DNA of 64,000 bases from Bacillus sp. FSL K6-3431 (GCF_038002605.1 NZ_JBBOCT010000001.1:868001-932000), one strand, 5' to 3'. Shown: positions 35,304 to 45,642, counted from the stretch's first letter. Program-made: numbers and translations. The notes: a model not told the origin generated them from the sequence alone.

Positions 35304-36424
35304 TGCGCATCCTCCTTAACTACACTAGGAACTTTCATAATAATTGTTGTACCATCTTCTGATATAATATCTAAGTTTCCATTAATAAATTCCAATCGTT
35401 CTCTTATTCCTTTTAAGCCATGCTTATCGGAAAGGTCCGTATTAGCGATCATTCCGCCCCCATTATCATGAACGGTAATGCATATATCATTGGTTGATTG
35501 TTTAATCGTAATATGGCAGGAAGTTGCTTTACTATGTTTTACAACATTTGTGACTGCTTCTTTCATACACATACTTAAAATATTTTCAAGAAATAAAGAA
35601 ACATTGGATAGGTTTACATGGTGATCCCCACTGAAATTAATTCCAGCTGCTTTAAGTATTTGTTTTACACGAATGATTTCTTCCTTTAATCGTATCCCAC
35701 GCATTTGTGAAACCATTGTTCTTACTTCATTTAGTGCTGTTCTGGCCGTTTGCTGGACATCTTTTATTTCTGACCGCGCTTGTTCTGGATCCTTATAGAT
35801 TAATTTCCTAGCCAAGTCGCTTTTTAAACCGATAAGCGAGAGTTTTTGACCGAGTGTATCATGTAAGTCGCGAGCAATTCGTTGTCGCTCTTCCTGTTTT
35901 ACAAGTTCAGATATTTTTGTATTAGCATCTTCTAGTTGTTCTTCTAGTTTATCTTGTTTTTTTCGATTATAAAGGTTAAATGGTAGTAAAATTACACTAA
36001 TCCAAATAATAATAATAAAAGGTAATTGGCTTAAAAATAATGGATTTTGGATGACAATATTATAATTAATAGAAACAGTCGTGAACACAAGATGGATGAT
36101 ATAAAGTGTTAAAAATGCAATTCGATTTTTAATATTTCCATTGTAATAAGCAATATAAAAAGCGAAATAGACATATTGAAAAATGATCGTCATCGTAATT
36201 GAAATAGCAATTAAAATACTCGTCCACAAATAGACGGGCCATTTCGTTGAGATGAACGCAAAACGATAGGCGATAAAAAATAAAATGGTCAGTATTAATC
36301 CAATGATGATCTCAATTGTTTTTGAAGATTGAAAGATAAAATAAAATGGCAAAATACTGAAAACCGTCCATATATAAGGAGATATACCTGAACCTTTTAA
36401 AGATTTAATCATTCTTTTTTTCAT
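35300..36424 (-). CDS. desK: Sensor histidine kinase DesK
   Basis: Membrane thermosensor kinase of 374 residues. Four or five N-terminal membrane helices (about residues 15-150) sense bilayer thickness and fluidity in Bacillus. A coiled-coil linker (KLEEQLEDANTKISELVKQ) follows, then the HisKA_3 dimerisation domain with phosphoacceptor H188 (RQRIARDLHDTLGQKLSLIG) and the ATPase domain (KEAVTNVVKHSKAT, VHDNGGGM, GLKGIRERLEFING). ATG 36424 follows AAGAGGTAGTTT. Translationally coupled to desR. Confidence 0.93.
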   Translation of the reverse strand: MKKRMIKSLKGSGISPYIWTVFSILPFYFIFQSSKTIEIIIGLILTILFFIAYRFAFISTKWPVYLWTSILIAISITMTIIFQYVYFAFYIAYYNGNIKNRIAFLTLYIIHLVFTTVSINYNIVIQNPLFLSQLPFIIIIWISVILLPFNLYNRKKQDKLEEQLEDANTKISELVKQEERQRIARDLHDTLGQKLSLIGLKSDLARKLIYKDPEQARSEIKDVQQTARTALNEVRTMVSQMRGIRLKEEIIRVKQILKAAGINFSGDHHVNLSNVSLFLENILSMCMKEAVTNVVKHSKATSCHITIKQSTNDICITVHDNGGGMIANTDLSDKHGLKGIRERLEFINGNLDIISEDGTTIIMKVPSVVKEDAH

Positions 36425-36541
36425 AAACTACCTCTTCTTTGAAAAACTTAGCTTTTTTTTCCATTATAACATAATGCTATCACTTCTATCAGGCAGGGAT
36501 AGTTTGTTCGTAACTGAATAAAGTTTAAATATAACAAAGCT

Positions 36542-37051
36542 CTAATTATTATGATTTAGTCTTGGAAGCTCGCTATAAATGGCTGCAATTTCCTCTATTG
36601 GTATCCTTACTAATCCACTAGATGATGGAGCGACAAAATCGAGTGTTCCGGGAATGACCGATTTTGTTTGCCCCCCCCACGGAAGCTTCTTCAGACCGCT
36701 GTATTGCTGGTATACTCCTTTTCCAACAAAGCAGACAATCTTTGGTTTATATTCATTAATTTTGGTTTTTAAACATTCTCTTCCTATCTGATATTCTTCG
36801 GGGGTAATTTCTTCTGCACTTTTCGTTGGTCTATCCACTATATTTGTAAGGCCATATCCAATATCTAGTAGCTTGAAATCTTCTGTCGGTTGATATTTTC
36901 TATCCGTGATTCCGGCTTTATGTAAAATGGTCCAAAATCGATTTGTTGGATTAGCAAAGTGATGACCTGTTTCACTGGACCGGATACTCGGATTAAACCC
37001 AACAAATAGCACATCTAAATTTACTCTTATATGGTCAGAGATTGGCTTCAT
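36542..37051 (-). CDS. mug: G/U mismatch-specific uracil-DNA glycosylase
   Basis: DNA-repair enzyme that removes uracil and ethenocytosine opposite guanine. 169 residues from ATG 37051 (an in-frame ATG 37063 touches the AAAAAGG ribosome site). Family motifs are LDVLFVGFNPSIRSSETGHH, FANPTNRFWTILHKAGI, LLDIGYGLTNIVDRPTKSA, and IVCFVGKGVYQQY, with SSSGLVR near the end. It stands between desK and a relic region. Confidence 0.88.
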   Translation of the reverse strand: MKPISDHIRVNLDVLFVGFNPSIRSSETGHHFANPTNRFWTILHKAGITDRKYQPTEDFKLLDIGYGLTNIVDRPTKSAEEITPEEYQIGRECLKTKINEYKPKIVCFVGKGVYQQYSGLKKLPWGGQTKSVIPGTLDFVAPSSSGLVRIPIEEIAAIYSELPRLNHNN

Positions 37052-37240
37052 GAAGTAACGCATCCTTTTTCATTTTGCGCTCTGTTCTATAAAGATTTAC
37101 TTAATTGAACAGAACTTTACTGTGTCTCAATTAAAGCATATATTCCTTGAAGCAGCAAAAGCATATTGAATATATAGTAGCTGTTGGCTTTAATTATTGA
37201 ATTAAACTTTCAGCTGCTGTAGCTATTTTAGAGCCCCCAT

Positions 37241-37490
37241 TCAAAAGAAAGTTCTTTTTGAAGCCCAGTGCTTAACTTTTTCGACTAAGTTATTCACGAA
37301 TGGCCCTTTAGCTATTTGATACTCATGAGTATTATCAGGAAACTGTTTTGCCAGTCTTACTTTTAGTTCCCCGTACCTTTTACCTTTCCGGTTTTTGGCA
37401 TGCGCCCTTAGTAATTGCAGGTGTTTTAAAATGATAACCAGATGTGACCGATTGGATATATTTCTTCCACATAGATAAAAAGCCCCCTTT
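37241..37490 (-). pseudogene. GrpB-like (UPF0157) relic
   Basis: Minus-strand remnant of a GrpB nucleotidyltransferase-like protein, C-terminal third only. It reads LCGRNISNRSHLVIILKHLQ, then LLRAHAKNRKGKRYGELKVR, LAKQFPDNTHEYQIAKGPFV and NNLVEKVKHW, with a stop at 37241. The run of about 75 codons is open but has no start or upstream domain. Confidence 0.6.
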
Positions 37491-37499
37491 CTTTAGTAA

Positions 37500-38214
37500 G
37501 AATATTATCTACGTCTTTTGTCAGATAAGGAAACCTTAATACTATTCGGTTATATCGACTGAAATGTTTCATTAATAACAGACATCTTTCTTATTGCACT
37601 TACTGAGCCTGTGTCACTTTGGCCAAAAATGGAAACAACTTAAGAAATGGGGGATACTTTATCTTCAAATCTGTCTTTCAATTAAAGATTTTAACGGATA
37701 AAAGCCTAATCACACCGTATTTTTATCGATGGCTTTATAATTTGAAATAATATAAAAAACATCAGATAGGTAAAGAATGAATTGGTTTTGAATTGTTCAA
37801 TCATTAAAATTCATTAGGTTTTGATACATAGTAACGAACTGCTTTGTCTGATCCAAATCCATTTTAACCTCAACGTTTTCCCAGTCAAATTCATCTGGAC
37901 TTTTTTTTTATTTTCTTCTTTTTCATGCTCTAGAAAAGGGGTCTGTCCCCCATCACGTAATAAGTGGTCTAAAAATATGAAGTTGTGAACTAAACGATGA
38001 AATAAAAAACAAAATAAGGAAACGAAAACGAGGTTAACAATATGTGGAATTTTCAAAGGAGAAACAAACAAGACAGGTAGAACGTAAGTTCTATCTGTCT
38101 TTATACACAACTATTATATCCGTGCAAGCCTTTTCCCTTTTGCATAATATATGCGCCAACATATTATTCTGTGAAACAAGAAAAGTCGGGGAGTGACAGG
38201 CACTATGTTCCCAA
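37500..38214. other. Relic-rich intergenic region with REP-like motifs
   Basis: No intact gene. It holds GGGGTCTGTCCCCC (near 37938) and GGGGAGTGACAGGCAC (near 38190), short motifs of the kind scattered in Bacillus intergenic DNA. A poly-T tract (near 37900) sits within an ORF of low coding quality on the minus strand. Confidence 0.45.
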
Positions 38215-38350
38215 GAAGAATGCTTAAAGAGATTAAGAGCCTATAACAATGAAAAGATGCGTTCTCTACATAATACTTATCAGATTTTAGTCAATGATTA
38301 CCTTCCCCGCCTTCAAAAATATGAACATCAAGTAGTGCTTTATATCGAGC
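38215..38350 (+). mobile_element. IS1182-type transposase fragment
   Basis: An open stretch reads ECLKRLRAYNNEKMRSLHN then TYQILVNDYLPRLQKYEHQ. This is the pattern I associate with the central part of IS1182-family transposases. About 45 codons remain, with no start and no ends. Confidence 0.6.
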
Positions 38351-38370
38351 TGCTTAATCTAAGAGCTGAA

Positions 38371-39663
38371 TCAGTTCTCTATCCAACTCTTTTGATCATC
38401 GATAACTGCCTTAACCCGATCTTCATATTCTCTTAAAATTTCTGGGACACTGTGACTTCCATTCGCTAGCTCTTCTATTAGATCACCTCTAAATTCATCG
38501 AGTACATTATCATAGATTGACCTTCGCTCTGGTCCACCATTATACATATGGTAAAAAAATGCTCCTGTATTTTTATCGGCCATACGTGGATCGTCTGCAT
38601 AAATTTGACTTTGAATCTCTTTATCGGCTAATGGTGTACTTAGCCCTTTTCTTACTTGCTTTATCTGATATTCATCTGATAAAAGATAGGTGAATGCTTC
38701 AAAAGCCTGTTCTTTATATTGACTAGTTGCAGAAACACCAATTGCCGCTCCACCTTGAACAGGGGTTATTCCAGGTAGATCCTCAAAAGTAGGCCACGAG
38801 ACCATATCCCAGTTCAACCCTGTATCCTCTTCCGCTTGAAGTAATGGCCCGACATCTTTGAAACGAGCAGACATCGCTGTTTGTCCATTCACCACCCATG
38901 AGGCTTCATTATTACCCGGTATTTGCCTCATTTCTTTAAATAAATCGAATCCCGCTCTTAAACCTGTTGAGTTGGTAAACACTGGTTCATCCGTATCTGG
39001 ATCAACATAGGTAACATCATACGCCTCACCCGGAAAGAATGGATTCCAAATTTCCAAACCATAGTATTGGGTACCATCATATTCCTTAGTTAGTTGTCTA
39101 GCCAGATTTAGTATTTCGTCCCATGTCATACCATCGGAAGGATATTCAACACCAAATAGATCAAATATGTCTTTGTTATAAAAAAGAGCTAAGAGATCTG
39201 GCTCATAAGGAAGTAAATACAATTCTTGATTAAGAGCATACGACCGAATTCGCGACAATAAGCCCGGCTCAATTCGCTCTAGGTCAAACCCCTGTGCCTC
39301 CACTAACTCATCCATATCATACGCTAACTGCGATTCCATATAAACCGGAATTCGATAGGCATTTAACGTATTATAAATATCAGGTTGAACTTGTGCTGCT
39401 AGCATTTCCTGTAAGCTTTCTCTGTTCGAATGTGCGGTATAAAACTCAATTGTAATATGCGGAAACTTTTCTTCAATTGCTTCTTTAGCTACCTCGTAGC
39501 GTTCCGGGTGATCGGATGCCCATATTAGAGTAATTTCTTCCTCATCAGTCGTTCCATCATTTTCAGCCTCACTATCAATATTGGCCCCTTCTTGTGTAGA
39601 GCATGCACTAAGGCTAAACAATACTATTATCAATAAGCTTATATTTAAGGTGAGCCGTTTCAT
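38371..39663 (-). CDS. ABC sugar-binding lipoprotein (extracellular solute-binding protein family 1)
   Basis: Exported lipoprotein of 430 residues that should bind a carbohydrate outside the membrane for an ABC importer. The signal peptide is MKRLTLNISLLIIVLFSLSA with the lipobox LSAC (Cys21), followed by an acidic linker. The mature part has the family 1 pattern (LIWASDHPERYEVAKEAIEE, YLLPYEPDLLALFYNKDIFD, GGAAIGVSATSQYKEQAFEA). ATG 39663 follows GGAGGTTAGGAG. No permease or ATPase gene is adjacent, so it is an orphan beside a dead GH2 gene; its usual partners may have been lost. Confidence 0.87.
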   Translation of the reverse strand: MKRLTLNISLLIIVLFSLSACSTQEGANIDSEAENDGTTDEEEITLIWASDHPERYEVAKEAIEEKFPHITIEFYTAHSNRESLQEMLAAQVQPDIYNTLNAYRIPVYMESQLAYDMDELVEAQGFDLERIEPGLLSRIRSYALNQELYLLPYEPDLLALFYNKDIFDLFGVEYPSDGMTWDEILNLARQLTKEYDGTQYYGLEIWNPFFPGEAYDVTYVDPDTDEPVFTNSTGLRAGFDLFKEMRQIPGNNEASWVVNGQTAMSARFKDVGPLLQAEEDTGLNWDMVSWPTFEDLPGITPVQGGAAIGVSATSQYKEQAFEAFTYLLSDEYQIKQVRKGLSTPLADKEIQSQIYADDPRMADKNTGAFFYHMYNGGPERRSIYDNVLDEFRGDLIEELANGSHSVPEILREYEDRVKAVIDDQKSWIEN

Positions 39664-39868
39664 CTCCTAACCTCCATTTTCAAAAAATATATACTAAAAT
39701 TGCTGAAACAATTCCACTACACAATCAACTTAACAGAAGAATCATTTAACACTTCTTCTTTTGTAGATGCCGATACTACACCCGGATAGGCTTTACAAGC
39801 CTACCTTGTCAAATTCCCCCATTACAAACTTCATATTCACATCGTCAATAATATTTGAATTTGACATC

Positions 39869-41640
39869 CTATTTCGTTATACTAGCATCATTAATTTCCT
39901 TTATATTTTCCAACGCAATTTTCGGCGTCCGATCTTCTCTTAATAAGCCGTTAATTTCTTGTTGCACATCAGTTATTTGTGTATAGAAATATCCACTTAT
40001 AAAGGGTATAGCTTTAATAGCATTGGTTATTTACCTATAGCGTTTTAAAAACGCTCCCTCTGTTTCTACTTGATTTCCATACCCCCAGCCACTACCATCA
40101 TTAAAAGCAATACCTCCATATTCAGTTAGCATGACAGGATGTCCCTATATTCATAACCTTCAGCAAATGCATATTTATGATTGTTGTGGGGAATTTCATT
40201 GTTTAGAATTCGCTCCTTATCCTTATACCGCTCGTAGAACACTTCACCTAACTCTTCATAATCATGCAATGCAATAATATCCGAAATCGTATGCTCCCAG
40301 TTGTCATTCACAATAACTGGACGGTCAGGATCGATTGATTTTGTTAGATAATAAATGGCCTCTGAAAATTTTTGCTGTTTTTCATCCGTAAGAATATTGG
40401 GTACTCCCCAAGATTCATTAAAAGGAACACAGGTAATGATAGAAGGATGATTATAATGTTGTTGTATAATCTACAGCCACTCTCGTATAAAGCCTTCAAT
40501 CGCCTCATCTGAAAATTCATAAGTGGCAGCCATTTCAGACCATACAAGTAATCCTTTTTTATCACACAAATATAAAAATTGCTCATCTTCAATCTTTTGA
40601 TGCTTTCGAACACCGTTAAAACCCATTTGAAGTGTTTTTTCAATATCCTCTATCATCGCTTCATCCGATGGAGGAGTCAGCATTGTATCTGTTCAATAAC
40701 CTTGATCTAACAAAAGCTTTTGGTAAAATGGTGAATTATTTAAAAGCACTTGCCCGTTTTTTATAGATATTTTCCTCATGCCAAAATAGGAATCTACTTC
40801 ATCTACAAGTTCACCCCCTACATATAAACGAAAGTTAACATCATACAGATTTGGGTGTTGCGGTGTCCAATGCATAACTTTCCACTCATGTATTTCTGAA
40901 GCAATCTCTACGTCAAGACTCATATGGGAACGATCTGGATTCATTGAAAATTGCTTTACCCTCTTACCAGCAAATGTAATAGTCGTTTCTAGTTTAGAAT
41001 CTTCAGTAATATCACCATGCAATTATAATCAAAAACAACAGATTTTCTATCTATATTGGGGGTAATCTTTACATGTTCAATGCTTTCTTGGTTTAAAAAT
41101 TCTAGCCAAACGGTTTGCCATATACCTGTGTTCTGGACATACCAGCAGCCAAAGTTCTTATCTATCCAACGCTGTTTCCCCTTGGCTGATAGCAACTTTG
41201 GCTATCCTCTACTTTTACGACCAACTCATTTTCTTTTGTGCTATCAACAGCATGGCTAATATCAAAAGAAAACCCAGCATCCCCCCTATGTGATTGCCTA
41301 TATAAATTCCATTCACCCATACTTTCGTTACATAATCAGATGCTTGGAATCGCAAGATAACTCTTTTACCTATATCCTCCTTTGGTATATCAAATGTCCT
41401 CTGATACCAAATATACGGATGAAACTGTTTCTCTCCTATACCCCTAGCTTTTGTTTCATAAGTAAAAGGTACTTGAATCTCTGAAGATAAAGATGGATTT
41501 TCATACCATAATACTTTTTCACCGATATTATGGTCATCAAATGCAAATTTCCAAACCCCGTTTAAGTTGACCCATGATTGTCGATGAAATTGTGGTCTCG
41601 GGTATTCCGTTCTTTGATATGTTGTTACAGTCGTCGTCAT
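39869..41640 (-). pseudogene. Glycoside hydrolase family 2, multiply broken
   Basis: Relic of a beta-galactosidase/glucuronidase-type enzyme of about 590 codons. Ordered pieces: MTTTVTTYQRTEYPRPQFHR and SWVNLNGVWKFAFDD (sugar-binding domain); RFQASDYVTKVWVNGIYIGN; YVQNTGIWQTVWLEFL; HWTPQHPNLYDV; GFNGVRKHQKIEDEQFLYLC, with GLLVWSEMA (TIM barrel); PFNESWG with the acid/base Glu; LTEYGGIAFNDGSGWGYGNQ; and a final stop at 39869. At least four frameshifts and in-frame stops separate them. Once expressed with the sugar-binding protein, now dead. Confidence 0.9.
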
Positions 41641-41718
41641 CTACCATACCCTCCCTTTATAATGTTTTCTCATTAAAGGGGATGCCAAAATAGCAACACC
41701 AAGTTCTGGTAACCTTGA

Positions 41719-41750
41719 AATAAACTATATTACAATAAAATTAGTTTATT
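41719..41750. promoter_or_regulatory. Inverted repeat upstream of the GH2 relic
   Basis: Nine-base arms AATAAACTA / TAGTTTATT with a 14-base spacer, 79 bases before the GH2 start. The ATAAAC core also occurs in the operator of the adjacent ArsR-type gene. Confidence 0.45.
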
Positions 41751-41849
41751 ACTGTTTTTCTGTAATTAACATAAAGAATACGTTTTCAATAATTAATTGT
41801 CAATATTTTTTTGTTATTTTGTAATTATTTCGTCATTTTGATTCTAATC

Positions 41850-41892
41850 AAAAAAATGCCCTTCTAATCTAATAGACTAGAAGGACATTCAT
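41850..41892 (-). terminator. Terminator of the ArsR-type gene
   Basis: Hairpin ATGTCCTTCTAGTC / GATTAGAAGGGCAT (minus strand) followed by TTTTTTTG. Confidence 0.82.
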
Positions 41893-41907
41893 TTAAGATT
41901 TCAACCT

Positions 41908-42834
41908 TTATGAATATTCTATTAGCAATTTTATATCCTGTGGATGGTCTCCAAATTCACGGCCAAATAAGTTTAAACCACCTTTGTGGATTGCATCTTC
42001 CTTTATGCCAATCTTACAAGACATAAACATACGATTAAATATACCTAATTCATCAATGATCACATCAGAAAGATGAAAATCATCAATGGTTGAATGCCTA
42101 TTTGTTACCTTCCACGTTTTCAATGCCCCATATTGCGTACAGGTTGATTCACTCCAATATTTAGGATTCAACTTTCCGGGGCGGCCCCCAAAATCTCCAG
42201 GACTAGTCCATGTTCCAATTTCAACTTCGTTTATCCATACAGTTATATCCGAAGGCCAATTATGATCATAATTAGGTGCCTCTGAACATATCTCCAAAGA
42301 AATTTGGACGTTTTCAATTGTTGCGTCAATTGGAATCACTAGCGGAAACTTATACTCAAAATACCCTTTTCTTGTCCATATAATCTGTGCTTCGGAACGA
42401 TTTGGATCATAAAAATGAACCGGGTCATCTTCCGGGATAATCATTCCTTCATGATTTGCCATCCCACAAGTAGGAGCAACATCAAAATCAATGTACTGTC
42501 CGATTGGCATTTCCAACTCTAAAGTTTTATGACTACTTTTCATAAAATTCTCTACGCGATTTAATTGTATATGAATATCATCAAAATTTCGTTTACATAC
42601 TTTCATGGCACCCCTACTAGCCGGACGAAGTTCTGTATTTATTAATCCTGATTTTTCGAGAATCTTAATATGCGAGGCAGTTGTTGAGACAGGTATATTC
42701 AAGCTTTCAGACAGCTGGTTTACATTCATATTACCTTTATTCAATAGGTTAATTATTTGTAACCGCACTTCTGACGACAGAGCATGTGCAATTTTCTGCA
42801 AGCTTTCAGGATCTTTCATAGATAGTTCTAACAA
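41908..42834 (-). CDS. ArsR-type winged-helix regulator with large C-terminal domain
   Basis: Transcriptional regulator of 308 residues from TTG 42834, chosen for the GGAGGAATCATT site; an ATG at 42855 lies upstream of it. A winged HTH is at about residues 5-75 (LQKIAHALSSEVRLQIINLL, LSESLNIPVSTTASHIKILE, GLINTELRPASRGAMKVCKR). The remaining 230 residues are a beta-rich domain (WTRKGYFEYKFPLVIPIDAT, ENVQISLEICSEAPNYDHNW, VWINEVEIGTWTSPGDFGGR), probably the sugar sensor. Similar proteins regulate glycoside utilisation in Paenibacillus-like bacteria; that link is inference. It lies next to the dead GH2 gene. Confidence 0.8.
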   Translation of the reverse strand: MLELSMKDPESLQKIAHALSSEVRLQIINLLNKGNMNVNQLSESLNIPVSTTASHIKILEKSGLINTELRPASRGAMKVCKRNFDDIHIQLNRVENFMKSSHKTLELEMPIGQYIDFDVAPTCGMANHEGMIIPEDDPVHFYDPNRSEAQIIWTRKGYFEYKFPLVIPIDATIENVQISLEICSEAPNYDHNWPSDITVWINEVEIGTWTSPGDFGGRPGKLNPKYWSESTCTQYGALKTWKVTNRHSTIDDFHLSDVIIDELGIFNRMFMSCKIGIKEDAIHKGGLNLFGREFGDHPQDIKLLIEYS

Positions 42835-42870
42835 AATGATTCCTCCAAATCCCATGTAATCTATACACCC

Positions 42871-42910
42871 ATTATATTATATGTATTTGTTTATTCTAAT
42901 ATAAACAAAT
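42871..42910 (-). promoter_or_regulatory. Promoter with perfect palindromic operator of the ArsR-type gene
   Basis: Perfect inverted repeat ATTTGTTTAT / ATAAACAAAT (42885-42910, 6-base spacer) overlapping the -35 region (TTAGAA). It lies 17 bases upstream of a minus-strand TATAAT (42871-42876). The layout fits autorepression. Confidence 0.65.
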
Positions 42911-43249
42911 AACATGAAACCGTCTACAATGTTTGTAATAAAACGCATTCATTAAGATTGCTATTCGTTTTAATTGAAATAGTAAAGAACCATTTCGATT
43001 ACAGAGTGTTCAAGAATATTGGATTGTTAATCCAATGTTGAGTTCAGTATCAGTATACGCCTTAAATGAAGAAGAGTTGTATATTCAGCACGATATAAAA
43101 ACTGAATTAGGTAATTTTTGAATGGTTTTCATGTTGATTTAAGAGAGATTTTTCAAAAAAAGCATGACGGAGAAAACGTCAGGCACCAATAAGTAAGTAA
43201 TTCATTGAAAACGTCTTATCGACTCTTTGTTTTTCTATATCGAAGAAAT
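42911..43249. other. Intergenic region, no gene seen
   Basis: About 340 AT-rich bases between the regulator operator and the repeat. It includes short open fragments and AAAACGTCAGGCACC, a REP-like motif, near 43170. No supported feature. Confidence 0.4.
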
Positions 43250-43360
43250 TGTCAGAGGATTATAGCAAAGCGCCGAGGAAGATCACGGCCCCACGAAAAG
43301 GCGTCCGTCTGGAGCGAAATAATCGACAAGGAAAGTAGGGCTTCTAAAAAGTCAGTGTTA
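43250..43360. repeat. GC-rich dispersed repeat
   Basis: The block GCAAAGCGCCGAGG, CACGGCCCCACG, AAAAGGCGTCCGTCTGGAGC and GACAAGGAAAGTAGGGC stands out from AT-rich surroundings. It resembles non-coding repeats I associate with Virgibacillus/Oceanobacillus-type genomes. Only one copy is in this window. Confidence 0.5.
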
Positions 43361-43390
43361 ATATAAATATAATAAAAAGAGGGGATAAAT

Positions 43391-44005
43391 ATGGATCTTA
43401 AAGAAATTACAAAAAGAATGCATAGTCAAAAACTCTATTATTGCAACGATGAGTCTTTAATCACAGAGCAATTGAAATATCTAGAATTACTATATGATTT
43501 TAATGGCACACGCCCAAGCGAACAGATCAAAAGAGATCATTTACTAAAGAAAATGTTCGCTAAAATAGGAGAAAATTGTTATATTGAGCCACCTTTTCAC
43601 GCCAATTGGGGAGGAAAAAATGTGCATTTTGGCAATGATGTATATGCTAATTTCAATTTGACGTTAGTTGACGATTGTGACATTTTTGTTGGTAACAATG
43701 TTTTGTTCGGACCAAATGTTACTGTTTCTGCTGGAACGCATCCTATACATCCAAAATTAAGGAGCAAGCAAGCACAGTACAATGTTCCGATTCATATAGG
43801 AAATAATGTCTGGATAGGTGCAAACTCTGTCATACTCCCAGGTGTACATATCGGAGAAAATACAGTTATCGGTGCTGGAAGTGTAGTCACGAAGAATATA
43901 CCTGCTAATGTCGTGGCTGTTGGCAACCCGTGCAGAGTTATTAGAGAAATTAATGACAAGGATATGAAATATTATTATAAAGACAAGGAAATAGATATAC
44001 AATAA
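43391..44005 (+). CDS. Sugar O-acetyltransferase (maltose/galactoside acetyltransferase family)
   Basis: Acetyl-CoA-dependent O-acetyltransferase of 204 residues. The N-terminal Mac domain is about 1-60 ([20 protein letters not shown]). A left-handed beta helix built from hexapeptide repeats follows ([54 protein letters not shown]). The catalytic His is in [10 protein letters not shown]. LacA/Maa members acetylate sugars to help export non-metabolisable ones, consistent with a sugar-use locus that has largely decayed. ATG 43391 follows AAGAGGGGATAAAT. Confidence 0.9.
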   Translation: MDLKEITKRMHSQKLYYCNDESLITEQLKYLELLYDFNGTRPSEQIKRDHLLKKMFAKIGENCYIEPPFHANWGGKNVHFGNDVYANFNLTLVDDCDIFVGNNVLFGPNVTVSAGTHPIHPKLRSKQAQYNVPIHIGNNVWIGANSVILPGVHIGENTVIGAGSVVTKNIPANVVAVGNPCRVIREINDKDMKYYYKDKEIDIQ

Positions 44006-44152
44006 GGAAATATTTGCAGGCGAGAAGCCTCCATTTTTAATTAAAAATTTATTATCCGACAAAGAAGAGGTAGTTCCCAAAAGTCATGATTTATGAGTTT
44101 TTGTACATTTTAATGGGAATAGGATAAAATTTGCTTATAATTAGAACGATAA

Positions 44153-44191
44153 AAAACTATCCCATGAAATTTTCGTTTTAGGGATAGTTTT
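44153..44191. terminator. Intrinsic terminator
   Basis: Arms AAAACTATCCC / GGGATAGTTTT around a 17-base loop, between the acetyltransferase gene and the HxlR relic. Confidence 0.72.
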
Positions 44192-44261
44192 CATATTTAA
44201 TTAACTTATACAGTCAGATATTTTTATTAGGTTTTGCTCAACAAGTCCAAAAAAATTCACT

Positions 44262-44560
44262 TATTCTGCATATGTTTACCCCATTTTGCTAGATGATTCC
44301 AAGAATGGTACCAATTTCTTCCCTTCCTCAGTTAATGAATATTCAACACTTGGCCTATTCCATATACTGCTTGCGAAGGACTAGTCCATAACCATCCATT
44401 TCCTTTAATGTTTGAGACAACACCATATTTGTGATGCCATCGATATCCTGTTTCAATTCGTTGTAACCCATCGTTTTGTTTTTCCATAAAGCCCAAATAT
44501 AGGGAGTCTCCACTTCCCCAAATTAAATTCAACGCATATGTCAATGGACAGTGTTATAAT
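44262..44560 (-). pseudogene. HxlR family regulator relic
   Basis: Small winged-helix regulator broken by frameshifts and lacking its N-terminus. It reads LTYALNLIWGSGD, YLGFMEKQND, then IDGITNM, LKGNGWLWTSPSQ-like sequence, and EYSLTEEGKKLVPFLESSSK before a stop at 44262. The last segment is the typical HxlR C-terminal wing. Confidence 0.75.
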
Positions 44561-44649
44561 TTTTTTGTTCAGTTTCTTAATAAAAAATCTAAACAATCAT
44601 GTTTTTACTGACTTAGTCATAAAATACTGCATACTGTAAGAGTCAAGTA

Positions 44650-45642
44650 GAAATGGCTCTCACACTCTTTTGGTGAGTGCATCTTTTCAACATTTTTCGG
44701 GTAAACGGAAAGGTTGATGAAAGAGATGACGACATTTATCGGTAATTCGATCTCCGCTTTAGATGATAGCGTTCAAATCATTCATGAGGAGCAAATGAGC
44801 GAAGAAGTCGATTCGTCGTCTGCCAGAAGTCCTTCTTGCCACAAAGATTTCATGTCGTGCGCATAGACGTTACTGCCGTTATATTGATGAATTACCTATT
44901 TCAGATCGTCATGTCCATTTTCAGATCCTTCTCCACAAATGGTTTTGTGATGACACTGACTGCCAGGTGACTGTCTTTACTGAACGATTGTCTTGGCTAC
45001 AGCCATACAAAAGGAAGACCGATCGATTGGAGGAAGCCATCGAAAAAGTGGCATTTTCCACTAACTATCTAATTGCGCAAAAAGTATGCCGGGCGCTCCA
45101 TACTCCAGTTAGTCATGATACACTCCTGAGAAGGGTTAAGGCAGTTACCTTCGGCAAGAAGGTCTCTCCCTTTCGTTGGTATCGATGACTTTGCATTAAA
45201 AAAACGGATGGCTTACGGAACAAACCTCATTGATTTACAGACGAAAATACCCCTACTAAAGACTGGCAAGCAGAATGATGTGACTGAGTGGCCCAAAAAT
45301 CATCCCGAAATTGAATTGATTACACGCGATGGGTCCAAAACCTATGCCAAAGCTCTCACGGAAGCTTCTTCGACTATTCTTCAGGTGGGTGACCGTTGGC
45401 ATATCCTTCATCAGCTTTTCGAAGAGATTAAGAAAAGCATTTGCAGTTTTGTACCGGCAAAATGGACACCGATTCATTTGGGTAAAATCATTGTTAAAGA
45501 AAAAACAAACGAAAGACCTTTTCGTAAAGAAGAATACCAGCGATTACACAATGAAGATAAAAGATGGGTACGGATTCAACATGTCCAACTTTTGTATGAT
45601 CAAGGGTATACCGTATCAGCCACCCCGTTAACTACAAATTAA
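44650..45642 (+). mobile_element. ISL3-family insertion sequence, degenerate
   Basis: Relic of an ISL3/IS204-type element. The putative left end is GGCTCTCACACTCTTTTGG (from about 44657). The transposase starts near 44716, has stops before 44950, then reads ERLSWLQPYKRKTDRLEE, THDTLLRRVK-like sequence, IDDFALKKRMAYGTNLIDLQ, LITRDGSKTYAKALTEAS and QVGDRWHILHQLFEEIKKS (DDE region) to a stop at 45642. At least two frameshifts and loss of the C-terminus make it inactive. The right end was not found. Confidence 0.85.

Noticed and set aside
37814..38110. 98-codon minus-strand ORF
   Set aside because: It includes translated poly-A/T tract and REP-like DNA, with no ribosome site or recognisable motif.
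44650..45642. Functional insertion sequence
   Set aside because: The transposase is frameshifted and C-terminally truncated, and no right inverted repeat was found.
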